From assembly GCA_012735315.1 (NCBI GenBank), contig JAAYHS010000087.1, positions 1-57,296 of the forward strand: 57,296 nt of DNA, written 5' to 3'. Position numbers and translations under genes: made by a program. This DNA comes from Bacillota bacterium (GTDB lineage: Bacteria; Bacillota; UBA4882; UBA8346). This document shows, piece by piece, positions 8,994 through 17,499 of this stretch (positions are counted from its first letter, which is position 1; each line of letters opens with the position of its first letter). The notes under the pieces were generated by a model. It was not told the DNA's origin and searched no databases. It worked only from the letters and a program-made list of their open reading frames with translations.

Positions 8994-11396
8994 TTAACCT
9001 CGCACCACCGCTCCGAATTGCTCTTTTATCCGCTGCAGCATTTTCGCTTGAATCTCGTTAACTTCTTGGTCGTTCAAGGTTTTTTCCGGCGAGCGATAGG
9101 TGATGCTAAAAGCCAAGCTCCGCTGCCCGGGGCCAACCTGGTCGCCCTGATAAACATCGAACAATTCAACCCGTTCGGTCAAGCCGCCGCCGACATCCTT
9201 AATCGCGGCCGCTATTTGGTCGGCGCTGATTTTATCGGAAACAACCAAGGCCAAATCCCTTTGAATCGCCGGGAATTTGGGCAACGGCTCAAAAACGATC
9301 TCTTGACGAATCAACTCCGCCAGGGACGAGAGATTCAATTCCATTAGAAAAACCGCTTTGGTCAACTGATAGTTTTTTAAGACACCGGGATGAACCTGCC
9401 CCAGATAACCTACGCATTTATCTCCCAGGAACACCTCGGCGCTTTGTCCGGGGTGGAGATAAGGACGGTTGGACCGGGTTAAACGGGGCTGCGGCAAACC
9501 GAATCTGTCCCAAATAATCTCCAAGATCCCTTTCAAATCGTAGAAATCATACTCTTGATCCGGTTGGTTCCAACCGGTCTCATTTTTCCGTCCCGTCAAA
9601 CCGACACCCAAATACACCGGTTCATCGGGCAACAAATCTCCGGTCGGCAAATAAATCCGGCCGATTTCATAAAAAGCGAGGTCGGTCTGGCGGCGGTTAA
9701 CGTTAAAAGCGATCGCCGTCAAGATCCCATGGGCCAAACCGGTGCGCATTACGGCTTGTTCTTCACTCAAAGGCATCATCAGCTCAACCATTTTGTGCCC
9801 TGGGTCGTCCGGCGTTAGCCGTAACAGTTCCGGAACCTTCTTCGAATAAAAACTGTAGGTCATAATCTCCGAAATACCGGCGCCTTGCAATAACCGGCGA
9901 CAATCCAGTTGCATTTTTTGAAAAGGAGTGCGCTCGCCCAATTGCCTGCTCTCCGGGAGCGTGACCGCGATTCGGTCGTACCCGTGCAGCCGGGCGACTT
10001 CCTCGGCCAAATCCGCCATCTGAGTCACATCGCGCCGGTAGGTCGGGACTTCGACTTCAAGCCGGCCGCCGTCTCCCGTTTTGACTTCAAAATTGACCCG
10101 CTTTAAATACCCGCAAATTTGTTCCCCGGTCAAATCGGTCCCCAGCCAAGCATTAATCCGGTTAACATTGGTAGCGATCCTTACCGGTTGGAGCGGCTGC
10201 GGATATTCGTCCAATACCCCGCGGGCGATTTTACCGCACCCTAAAATCTCGATTAATTGGGCGGCCCGGTTGAGGGCGTTGACGGTATTGTTGGGATCGA
10301 CACCCCTTTCGAAGCGGAGCGAGGCTTCGGTTCGCATCCCAAGGCTTCGGGCGGTTCTCCGGATGCTGAGCGGATTGAAATAAGCCGCTTCCAGCAGTAA
10401 ATTAACGGTAGCTTCGGTGACTTCGCTGGACTGCCCGCCCATTACCCCGGCGACGCATAATCCGCCGCCGGGATCGGCGATTAATAAATCGTCTGCGGTG
10501 AATTGCCGTTCAATCTCATCCAAGGTGGCGAACTTTTCCCCGTTTCGAGCGCGCCTGACGATCACCCGGCCTTGAGAGATCCGGTCCAAATCAAAGGCGT
10601 GCAACGGCTGGTTATACTCCAACATCACATAATTGGTAATATCGACGATGTTGTTAATCGGACGGATCCCGGCCGCTTTCAAACGCCGTTGCATCCAGGC
10701 CGGCGAAGGCCCAATCTTCAGATCTATGGCTGCCCGGGCCGCATAACGCGGGCAAAGATCGGGATCATCAATCTGAATTGCGGCCAAATCGGTGATCGAC
10801 GGTCCTTCTTCCTTGAGAATCGGCTCCGGGAGCTTGCAGGGAAGATCCAAAATAGCCGCAATCTCGCGCGCCACATTGATCATTCCCATACAATCCGAAC
10901 GGTTGGCGGTTAATTCCAAAACCAATACCCGGTCGTTGCTGTTCAAAGCGTCGGCAACCGAAGCGCCCGGTTGCAAAGGCTCATCGAATATCCAGATCCC
11001 GGATGATTCCTTTTCCAAGCCCAATTCCGCGCCGGAACACATCATCCCTTCCGAAAGGACTCCTTTAAAATTCAGTTCCGCGATTTGCCTGCCGTCGGAT
11101 AAAACGGCGCCCGGCAAAGCCAAAGGAACCAGATCACCCGTTTTTAAATTGGTCGCCGCTGTGATCACCTGTTTTTTACCGTAACTGCCGGCATCGAGCC
11201 GGGCGACCAGTAAATTATCGGCCTCCCTGTGCTTTTCCAGCGACAATACTTTGGCGATTACCATCTTTTGATAAGGGGCGGCCATATCCTCAATCTCTTC
11301 CACCGCTATCCCCGACATCGTCATCTTCTCCGCCAGTTCCTCGATGGTAAGATCTATCGTTAAATACTCACGTAACCATTCATATGAAACACGCAT
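8994..11396 (-). CDS. pheT: Phenylalanyl-tRNA synthetase beta chain
   Basis: PheT is the large subunit of the alpha2-beta2 enzyme that charges tRNA-Phe. The 800-residue protein shows, in order: the N-terminal MRVSYEWLREYL, the tRNA-binding OB domain (about residues 40-150), the B3/B4 editing domain, B5, the catalytic-like core, and a C-terminal anticodon-binding FDX domain (ELFDVYQGDQ, PGQRSLAFSITYRSPEKTL). The best start is ATG 11396, nine bases after GGAGG. A TTG two codons upstream is too close to that site. It forms an operon with pheS under T-box control. Confidence 0.97.
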   Translation of the reverse strand: MRVSYEWLREYLTIDLTIEELAEKMTMSGIAVEEIEDMAAPYQKMVIAKVLSLEKHREADNLLVARLDAGSYGKKQVITAATNLKTGDLVPLALPGAVLSDGRQIAELNFKGVLSEGMMCSGAELGLEKESSGIWIFDEPLQPGASVADALNSNDRVLVLELTANRSDCMGMINVAREIAAILDLPCKLPEPILKEEGPSITDLAAIQIDDPDLCPRYAARAAIDLKIGPSPAWMQRRLKAAGIRPINNIVDITNYVMLEYNQPLHAFDLDRISQGRVIVRRARNGEKFATLDEIERQFTADDLLIADPGGGLCVAGVMGGQSSEVTEATVNLLLEAAYFNPLSIRRTARSLGMRTEASLRFERGVDPNNTVNALNRAAQLIEILGCGKIARGVLDEYPQPLQPVRIATNVNRINAWLGTDLTGEQICGYLKRVNFEVKTGDGGRLEVEVPTYRRDVTQMADLAEEVARLHGYDRIAVTLPESRQLGERTPFQKMQLDCRRLLQGAGISEIMTYSFYSKKVPELLRLTPDDPGHKMVELMMPLSEEQAVMRTGLAHGILTAIAFNVNRRQTDLAFYEIGRIYLPTGDLLPDEPVYLGVGLTGRKNETGWNQPDQEYDFYDLKGILEIIWDRFGLPQPRLTRSNRPYLHPGQSAEVFLGDKCVGYLGQVHPGVLKNYQLTKAVFLMELNLSSLAELIRQEIVFEPLPKFPAIQRDLALVVSDKISADQIAAAIKDVGGGLTERVELFDVYQGDQVGPGQRSLAFSITYRSPEKTLNDQEVNEIQAKMLQRIKEQFGAVVRG

Positions 11397-11430
11397 TACC
11401 AATCTCCTCCAACCATCCAGAAAGTGATTT

Positions 11431-11493
11431 CTCCGTGTCTCCGTGTCTCTGTGGCCAATAATGATTTAGCCACGGAGACGCAGAGACACAGAG
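11431..11493. repeat. Palindromic dispersed repeat, copy 1 (pheS-pheT intergenic)
   Basis: A 63-bp imperfect palindrome whose arms read CTCCGTGTCTCTGTGGC and GCCACGGAGACGCAGAGACA around an AATAATGATTTA centre. It fills most of the space between pheS and pheT. A second copy lies in inverted orientation at 20340-20401. In the transcript it would form a long stem-loop between the two coding regions, without a terminator-like U run. Confidence 0.88.
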
Positions 11494-11505
11494 TTAATAA
11501 TTACC

Positions 11506-12525
11506 TTAAAATTGCGCCAAGAAACGCGCATCATTTTCATAGAAGAGCCGAATATCATTGATGCCGTATTTTAAGATCGCAATTCGCTCGACTCCCATCC
11601 CAAACGCAAAACCGGAAACCTTGTCCGGATCATATTTCGACATTCGAAGCACCATAGGGTTGACCGATCCCGAACCCAAAATTTCCAGCCACCCGGCGCC
11701 CTTGCAGATCCGGCATCCTTTTCCGGAACAGCCGCACGATACGTCCACCTCCGCGCTGGGTTCGGTGAACGGGAAAAAACTGGGTCGAAATCTGACCTGA
11801 CGGTCTTCGCCGAACAATTTCTTGGCAAAAACCGTTAATACCCCTTTTAAATCACCGAAGGTTATTCCTTCATCGACCAACAACCCTTCCACCTGATGAA
11901 ACATGGGCGAATGACTGGCATCCAAGGCGTCGCGCCGGTATACCCTGCCCGGGGCGATGATCCGAATCGGGTTGGGCCATAATTTTTCCATGGTCCTGAC
12001 CTGAACCGGAGAGGTGTGGGTCCGCAGCAGAACTTCCGGAGTGATATACAGCGAATCCTGCATGTCACGGGCCGGGTGGTCCTTGGGCAGATTCAAAGCT
12101 TCGAAATTATAATAATCGGTCTCAATTTCAGGACCTTCGGCAATCGTAAAGCCCATCCCCAAAAAAATCTCCTCGATCTCTTCCAAAACCAACTGCAAAG
12201 GATGGGGATGACCGATTTTCATTTTCCGTCCCGGTAAAAAGATGTCGATCTCTTCCCGCGCCAAGCGCGCGTTTTGTTCTTGCTCGGCTATGACCCGGCT
12301 TTGTTCTTCAAGGGCGGATTCCAGTTCCTCCCGGATCCGGTTCGCCAATTCGCCGATAACCGGTCTTTCTTCCGGCGCCAATGCGCCCATTCCTCTGAGA
12401 ATTGTAGTTAAGGAGCCTTTTTTTCCCAAGACTTTAACTCTGATTTGATTGAGGGCTTCGCTGTCTTTAGCTGTTTGAATATCTTGGATGGCTTTCCTCC
12501 TTAACTCTTCCAATCCTTGCCTCAT
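11506..12525 (-). CDS. pheS: Phenylalanyl-tRNA synthetase alpha chain
   Basis: PheS carries the class II catalytic core of phenylalanyl-tRNA synthetase. The 339-residue protein has an N-terminal coiled coil (residues 1-85), motif 2 around [20 protein letters not shown], and motif 3 in [35 protein letters not shown] stretch after EVDVSCGC is the usual PheS insertion. The ATG at 12525 follows GGAGG by ten bases. Expression is controlled by the T-box leader immediately upstream. Confidence 0.97.
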   Translation of the reverse strand: MRQGLEELRRKAIQDIQTAKDSEALNQIRVKVLGKKGSLTTILRGMGALAPEERPVIGELANRIREELESALEEQSRVIAEQEQNARLAREEIDIFLPGRKMKIGHPHPLQLVLEEIEEIFLGMGFTIAEGPEIETDYYNFEALNLPKDHPARDMQDSLYITPEVLLRTHTSPVQVRTMEKLWPNPIRIIAPGRVYRRDALDASHSPMFHQVEGLLVDEGITFGDLKGVLTVFAKKLFGEDRQVRFRPSFFPFTEPSAEVDVSCGCSGKGCRICKGAGWLEILGSGSVNPMVLRMSKYDPDKVSGFAFGMGVERIAILKYGINDIRLFYENDARFLAQF

Positions 12526-12587
12526 CGTTTCCGAACCTCCGCTTTCTTAATAATCGGTATTCCAATAAATGTTAATTTCTAATATTA

Positions 12588-12837
12588 ATAAAGAACAGCC
12601 TTCCATCCATTGGGACGAAAGGCTGTTTCGTGGTACCACCCATCATATTACTCTTTCAGGTACGGGATATGTACATCCGATACCCTCTCCTCATAACGGT
12701 GGAGAGCCGTCACGACCTACTCCTATGTTCAGTCTGCGTCTCAGGAGGGAACTTCCCTGCGTCGGTCCGGGAAAGGTTTTCAGTCAAGACCTTTCTTCCT
12801 GCGCCTTCCCTTACGCGGTACTTTCCTCCGTCATCAC
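12588..12837 (-). promoter_or_regulatory. T-box leader responding to tRNA-Phe
   Basis: On the minus strand the 3' part contains the T-box core GGGTGGTACCACG (12641-12629), followed by a terminator stem AACAGCCTT/AAGGCTGTT and CTTTATT (12627-12588). The variable base of the TGGN bulge is T, which would pair with discriminator A, as in tRNA-Phe. Stem I begins near GATGACGGAGG (12835) with AGTA on the 5' side of the specifier loop. TTC (12751-12749), between GGGAAG and the CCTCC that closes the base of stem I, is the best specifier codon. Uncharged tRNA-Phe would stabilise the antiterminator and allow pheST transcription. Confidence 0.93.
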
Positions 12838-12858
12838 TTTGGTTTATGAAACTGGAAA

Positions 12859-12960
12859 TTAACTTACAGTCGTTTTCAGAATTTCACGGTAAACCAAGTA
12901 GGCGGTGATAGAACCTGTGCTTTCAAAAACCTTCCAGAAAAACTCAGCCGACACCTTCAC
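12859..12960 (-). CDS. yqzL: YqzL-like small protein
   Basis: A 33-codon reading frame, GTG 12960 to TAA 12859. It encodes MKVSAEFFWKVFEST followed by GSITAYLVYREILKTTVS. The FxWKxFxxTGxIxxYLxxxE pattern is that of the YqzL family of short Firmicute proteins (about 45 residues in B. subtilis, near recO), whose function is unknown. AGGGG lies 11 bases before the GTG. It sits between a strong promoter (13052-13024) and stem I of the pheST T-box, so it would be the first gene on that transcript. The start could also be the GTG two codons later. Family assignment rests on the motif as remembered. Confidence 0.75.
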   Translation of the reverse strand: MKVSAEFFWKVFESTGSITAYLVYREILKTTVS

Positions 12961-13023
12961 TTCAACATCAACCCCTATTCACTGACTGTTGTCGTGAAAA
13001 ACGGTTACCGTATTGCTAAATAT

Positions 13024-13052
13024 ATTATATCAAAGCAGTTTGACTTTGACAA
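13024..13052 (-). promoter_or_regulatory. Sigma-A promoter for yqzL-T-box-pheST
   Basis: Minus-strand TTGTCA (13052-13047), a 17-bp spacer and a perfect TATAAT (13029-13024). Transcription should begin near 13017, about 180 bases upstream of T-box stem I, which leaves room for the yqzL reading frame. Confidence 0.88.
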
Positions 13053-13168
13053 GTGTTGATAAATATAAGTTTCAACATTATCTGCGGCCAATTTTAGCAA
13101 ATTTTAATAACTAAACCCCTGATAAAATGGTCTTTTTACATAAAACCCGAAACGTCGAGGAAAAATAT

Positions 13169-13963
13169 TTATTTTCCAAACATTCGCTGCCTTAAGGCTT
13201 CGTAAAGTAAGATGCCGGCCGATACCGAAGCGTTAAGTGATTCCGCGCCTCCCGGCTGCGGAATAAGCGTTTTGATTATTGGATATTGGTCCCATTCGGG
13301 ACTATAGCCCCGGCCTTCGTTCCCAATCAAGAGCAGAGATGGTTTGGTTAGATCGATCTCATAACAAAATCGCCTTGCTTTCGGATCCCCGGCAATTAAT
13401 TGAACTCCCCTTGCTTGAGACCAGGCCGCGATCTGCGCCGGAGTCTGATTGCGGATGATGCGTTGATAAAAAATCCCGCCCATGCTGGCCCGGACCACTT
13501 TGCCTTGATAAGGGTCCGCCGTATTTGGGGTGAAAAACAAACCGTCGCATCCGGCCGCCCAAGCGGTCCTGATGATCGCGCCTACATTGCCCGGATCTTG
13601 AAGCCCGTCGATGATTAATCCCAAGTTTAGAGCGGAAAAGTCGGCCAAATCAATTTGGGAAGGAATGACTATCGTAGCGGCTATTCCTTGCGGATTCTCC
13701 GTTTCGCAAATTTTTACCATTACCCGTTCGGAAACTTCGAACCCTTGATAGTTGGAGGCTAGACGGTCCAACAGCAGTTTCCCTTCGCGGGATTTGGCGA
13801 GTTTCTCCGACCAGAAAAAATGTTTGATAAGGGAACCGGCCTTGATGCTCTCTTGGACCAAATGAATTCCCTCAGCCAAAAAAAGATTCTCGCGGCAGCG
13901 CCCTTTTTTATGATGCAAGGCGATTACCGATTTGATCAAATCATTCGCGACGCTTGTAATCAT
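13169..13963 (-). CDS. TrmH/SpoU-family rRNA or tRNA 2'-O-methyltransferase
   Basis: A 264-residue SPOUT methyltransferase that transfers a methyl group from SAM to a ribose 2'-OH in RNA. The N-terminal substrate-binding domain (residues 1-100) is followed by the knotted catalytic domain. Its three motifs are visible: GLQDPGNVGAIIRTA (motif 1), LLIGNEGRG (motif 2) and IPQPGGAESLNASVSAGI (motif 3). It resembles B. subtilis YsgA, which often lies next to pheST in Firmicutes, so 23S rRNA is a likely target. The start is ATG 13963, with only a weak ribosome binding site, 12 bases after the stop of the M48 protease gene. Confidence 0.9.
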   Translation of the reverse strand: MITSVANDLIKSVIALHHKKGRCRENLFLAEGIHLVQESIKAGSLIKHFFWSEKLAKSREGKLLLDRLASNYQGFEVSERVMVKICETENPQGIAATIVIPSQIDLADFSALNLGLIIDGLQDPGNVGAIIRTAWAAGCDGLFFTPNTADPYQGKVVRASMGGIFYQRIIRNQTPAQIAAWSQARGVQLIAGDPKARRFCYEIDLTKPSLLLIGNEGRGYSPEWDQYPIIKTLIPQPGGAESLNASVSAGILLYEALRQRMFGK

Positions 13964-13975
13964 CGAATCTACGCT

Positions 13976-14713
13976 TTACATGGCTTCAATTTTTTTAATC
14001 CGTTCATTGATGGGGGGATGAGTCGAAAACAATTGTAAAATAGCCAAGCTGTTCCCGCCGCCGGAATCTTTCTCCATTCGACTCCAAAAGTCAAGCAACT
14101 CTTCCTTCCGATAACCGGCGGCCTTCATAAACATGACTCCATAAGCATCCGCTTCAAACTCGGCTTCACGGCTATAGCCGAGTTGGGCGAGGTTAATGGC
14201 CACGACTCCGATTTTGGCAAGTTGTTCTTTTCTTTTAGAGTCGGTTTTGTTGATAATTAAGCCCAGTAAAACATTCATTCCAATGGCCCGGGTCACCGCC
14301 TTCATACTGTGACGCCGGTCCACGTGGGCGATCTCGTGGGCCAGCACTCCCGCCAATTCGCCATCGCTTTGAATATACGACAATAATCCGGTATTGACGA
14401 AAATATACCCCGCCGGCAGGGCGAAGGCGTTCACCGAATCGTCTTTAACAACCGTAAGACTATATTCAAGCTCATTTTGGCGTTTCGATTGATTCGCCAA
14501 CTTGGAAAACATCGAATTGATCCATTCTTGCTGTTCGGCGGGTAACTGAACTACCTCTTTTTCGGCGATAATTTGATGATAAGTATTGTAGCCGATCTCT
14601 TTTTCCAAACCCAAAGATAACGCATCGAGCAAACTGTTGGCAAAAATATTGGGAGACGCGATCACGAAGACTATCAGTACTGAAAAAATCAAGGTAATCA
14701 AACGCCGCTTCAT
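13976..14713 (-). CDS. M48-family zinc metalloprotease, exported
   Basis: A 245-residue protease. It has an N-terminal signal peptide or anchor (KRRLITLIFSVLIVFVIASP, residues 2-21), then the zinc-binding HEIAH (residues 126-130), and a third ligand in EFEAD (185-189). FSTHPPINERIKKIEAM at the C-terminus is typical of soluble YggG/LoiP- and BepA-like M48 proteins, which act in envelope quality control. The ATG at 14713 follows GAGGTGAG. It is upstream of, and probably co-transcribed with, the SpoU methyltransferase. Confidence 0.92.
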   Translation of the reverse strand: MKRRLITLIFSVLIVFVIASPNIFANSLLDALSLGLEKEIGYNTYHQIIAEKEVVQLPAEQQEWINSMFSKLANQSKRQNELEYSLTVVKDDSVNAFALPAGYIFVNTGLLSYIQSDGELAGVLAHEIAHVDRRHSMKAVTRAIGMNVLLGLIINKTDSKRKEQLAKIGVVAINLAQLGYSREAEFEADAYGVMFMKAAGYRKEELLDFWSRMEKDSGGGNSLAILQLFSTHPPINERIKKIEAM

Positions 14714-14832
14714 CCGCTACTCACCTCTGCCGAAGATATTTAAAATAAACCGGTGGGTTCCAACCGCAAATCCCGCGCCGGCAATCGTTTAGACCGCCGT
14801 CTCTAAATGCCGCGACTAAGTTTCAAACAAAT

Positions 14833-15654
14833 TTAACTCAATTTTACGCCGCTTTTTAAACGGCGTATTTTCGCCTTAAAATTCAACCATCTTTCTCGCC
14901 GCGCCTTAAATTTTCGGACCAAGACCATCATTTGCCGATAATGATCGTAATCATAATTCGTCAAAAAATCGGATAGTTCCTCCGGCTTCAACGCCAGCCG
15001 AATCAGATCTTTGGCGCGCGCTTTTATCGAAAGGGCCGGTTTTTGACGGGCTCGATTCAAGTCGATAAAATAAAGCTCCGGTTCGCCTTCAAGATTTTTA
15101 ATCAAAATATTGGATAGATGAAGATCATTATGAACGAGGCCGATTCGATGCATCCGACCGATCTCCCGGGCCGCCGCCGCAATCAGCCTCCTTTGGCGAT
15201 CATCCTCCACTTGTCGGACCGCTTCCGCCATCGAGCAATCGTATTCTAAAAATTCCGATAGATAATAACAACAATTCGGCTTATTAAAGGGGCCGTAATC
15301 CTCAATAATCGCAACGGGACGCGGCGTCTTCAAACCGTTGCCGAGCAGAGTCAAGGCGGTTTTAAGGGAACGAATCGCTTTGGATGGGATAAAATAAAAT
15401 CGTAAATGATCATATTTCCGGAATAACCTGAATTTTTTAGCGACGATCTCTTTTTTAACGCCTAAGGCGTCATCCGGTCCGATCCGGACTAATACATTGC
15501 GATAATCATGAAACGCCGGTCGCAGTTGAAAATGTTTTTCAAACCCGAAAAGGCAGTCCCGAAATTGAGGCGAGTCCCAATCCCCGGCAATCTTCAGACG
15601 TCGAAAACCGCCCCCGTCAAACGGACGCTTGTATTCGTTAAAATCCGGTTGCAT
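14833..15654 (-). CDS. Lipopolysaccharide-kinase-like (InaA/WaaP/KdkA fold) protein
   Basis: A protein of about 273 residues with the eukaryotic-kinase-like fold of sugar kinases. VHNDLHLSNILIKN is the catalytic loop (Asp as base, Asn as metal ligand) and YFIDLNRAR carries the metal-binding Asp of the DFG-equivalent. Relatives phosphorylate Kdo or heptose in lipopolysaccharide, but many Gram-positive members have other, unknown targets. The start at ATG 15654 is preferred (GGAG ten bases upstream) over TTG one codon earlier. It lies between rnpB and the M48 gene with no obvious partner. Confidence 0.75.
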   Translation of the reverse strand: MQPDFNEYKRPFDGGGFRRLKIAGDWDSPQFRDCLFGFEKHFQLRPAFHDYRNVLVRIGPDDALGVKKEIVAKKFRLFRKYDHLRFYFIPSKAIRSLKTALTLLGNGLKTPRPVAIIEDYGPFNKPNCCYYLSEFLEYDCSMAEAVRQVEDDRQRRLIAAAAREIGRMHRIGLVHNDLHLSNILIKNLEGEPELYFIDLNRARQKPALSIKARAKDLIRLALKPEELSDFLTNYDYDHYRQMMVLVRKFKARRERWLNFKAKIRRLKSGVKLS

Positions 15655-15739
15655 CAATGATTCGCTCCGCTAAAATGATAAGAGAAATGCGGGGGAAACC
15701 CCGCATCACATAATTAAATCACCGGTCACAAAAAATAAT

Positions 15740-16101
15740 AACTGTCTCTATAAGCCGAGTTCTGTACCCTTGCGGGCGGTAACCATTTATCTAGGGCACC
15801 GGTTGCCCGACGCCTCCAGCAGCTAACCCGGGAGAAAAACGGGCCGTTTTATCTCTCCCCTATTTAGCCTTGCTCCGGATGGGGTTTTCCAAGCCGGCCG
15901 ATTCCTCGACCGCTGGTGCGCTCTTACCGCACCTTTTCAGCTTTGCCTTAACAAGATTGGAACGACCAATCGCTTGTTAGGCGTTTCCTTTTCTGTGGCA
16001 CTTTCCGTGGGGTCGCCCCCCCTGGACGTTATCCAGCATCCTGCCCTGTGGAGCTCGGACTTTCCTCAGATCATTCCGATCCGCGGTTACCCGAGACAGT
16101 T
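15740..16101 (-). ncRNA. rnpB: RNase P RNA (class A)
   Basis: The catalytic RNA that trims tRNA 5' leaders. The ends form P1 (AACTGTCTC at 16101-16093 with GAGACAGTT at 15748-15740). The universally conserved P4 segment GAGGAAAGTCC lies near the 5' end, with ACAGAA and CCACGGAAAGTGCCACAG further in. AGAACTCGGCTTATAG closes the 3' side. Length is about 362 nt, normal for the family. Its own promoter lies just upstream. Confidence 0.95.
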
Positions 16102-16118
16102 ACTTTTGTGACAACAAG

Positions 16119-16147
16119 ATTTTAACATAATCAAGTTTTAAAGTCAA
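16119..16147 (-). promoter_or_regulatory. rnpB promoter
   Basis: Minus-strand TTGACT (16147-16142), a 17-bp spacer and TAAAAT (16124-16119), placing the start of transcription about ten bases before P1 of RNase P RNA. An inverted repeat (AAGTC...GTCAC / GTGAC...GACTT, about 16141-16188) covers the region immediately upstream of and including the -35 box. Confidence 0.85.
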
Positions 16148-16296
16148 ATTACAGTTCAGTCACGTTTGCCATAATGTGACTTGACTTAAATAAGATATCG
16201 GTCTTTAAGGCGAACCCCTTTCCGGGTCGTGTATTAGCGGCGCTTCGGCCCGCAATGGACGCCGCCCGAATTGTAAACGGATTCTTCAGGCGACGG

Positions 16297-17301
16297 TTAA
16301 GATGTTACCCGTTTACTTTTCAAAACATTACCGAACTGATCGACGGTTATTTCCAAGCGATGCATAAAATCGCCCAATGAAGCTAATTTTGAAACGCTTT
16401 CCAAATGCATAAAATCCGATAACATGGTGTTCAACATTTTAAAAACATCGGTCAGTTCTTCTTCTCTTTTACGAAGACGCTCCCGCTCTCTTTCAATCGT
16501 TTTTTGCAGTTGTTCATTTTCATCAATCAAACGTTGAATTTCTTCCATCAATTTGTCTTCCCGTTTCAAATCTCTTTCAACGGCCAACAAATGTTCGATA
16601 AAACCGCGCAAATCCAACTGGTGGCGTTGGTTAATCTCGATTCGGGACACCCGTTCCTCAAGATTCTTCAATGTTTCGGGAAGGGAAGACAATTGATATA
16701 AGAACGAATTGGCTTCTTCCGGGGCGGAAACGCTAAGCCGGGCGTTTTCAACCGGAACTTCGGGACGTTCAAGTGTATCATCGGTTTTTACATTTTGAGC
16801 ATGTTGATCATGGGTTTCGAGGCTCTGTCGTCCGATCGCCATTAAATCTTCATCCGAATAATTCAATCTTTTGATCAAACGGTAAAAGCGCAACTTGAGG
16901 GCGGCCGGGGTAAAAGGATCTCCTAATTTCTGTTGTAATTCGGCGCAAGCGTCGGCCCGCGAATTTCCCAAAGCTTGATGTTTGCAGAAAACTTCGAGAA
17001 TGGTCCGGTCAATCTCCTTCAATTCGCGGCTGCGTTTACGGGGTGTAATCCCCGAACCCGCCGCATACTTCGATTGCATTAAATTATAATACTCTTGGTT
17101 AGTCATGCCTTTCTCTTTTAATAACCGGCAAAACTGACTGCGAAGCGCGCTCATCTTTCTGCCGAGGCGGTTTACCAAGTCTCTTCTTTTTTGGGGGTTC
17201 CACCATGATTCGAAAAGAATCTCGTTTTCAGTTTCGGTATAACGCGGTTTAGACTTTGGTTGTAAGGCGGCGCCCGCCACCGCCAATGCGTTATCAGACA
17301 T
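16297..17301 (-). CDS. Myb/SANT-like DNA-binding protein with coiled coil (RsfA-like)
   Basis: A 334-residue protein from ATG 17301, chosen because TTTAGGAGGG lies seven bases upstream. An upstream ATG at 17328 has no ribosome binding site. Two helix-turn-helix units of Myb type are visible. The first is around YTETENEILFESWWNP (residues 20-75), the second around ELKEIDRTILEVFCKHQALG (90-155). They are followed by a linker and a long charged coiled coil (about 215-300, including EEIQRLIDENEQLQKTIERE). Such double Myb-like proteins include the prespore regulator RsfA. A regulatory or nucleoid role is inferred. It is a single gene between the UPF0280 gene and rnpB. Confidence 0.65.
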   Translation of the reverse strand: MSDNALAVAGAALQPKSKPRYTETENEILFESWWNPQKRRDLVNRLGRKMSALRSQFCRLLKEKGMTNQEYYNLMQSKYAAGSGITPRKRSRELKEIDRTILEVFCKHQALGNSRADACAELQQKLGDPFTPAALKLRFYRLIKRLNYSDEDLMAIGRQSLETHDQHAQNVKTDDTLERPEVPVENARLSVSAPEEANSFLYQLSSLPETLKNLEERVSRIEINQRHQLDLRGFIEHLLAVERDLKREDKLMEEIQRLIDENEQLQKTIERERERLRKREEELTDVFKMLNTMLSDFMHLESVSKLASLGDFMHRLEITVDQFGNVLKSKRVTS

Positions 17302-17499
17302 TTTCGTCCCTCCTAAACATATGATCACCGTGAGTAGGTTCTATCATATTTTGTTCCAGAGAGACGTTATTTATGCTAAATTACAAAAAAATAAACGCCT
17401 TTTCGATCGGATTGAACCCGGCTCCGAAAACAGCGCAATCATCCCAAGAGTTTGATATTAGGATTTCCTCTTCGACAAAGGGTAAAAATTTACGCGTAA

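Noticed and set aside
12569-12908. Two plus-strand reading frames (92-97 codons) over the pheST leader
   Set aside because: They lie exactly on the T-box element and antisense to the YqzL frame, have no convincing ribosome binding sites, and their peptides show no family features.
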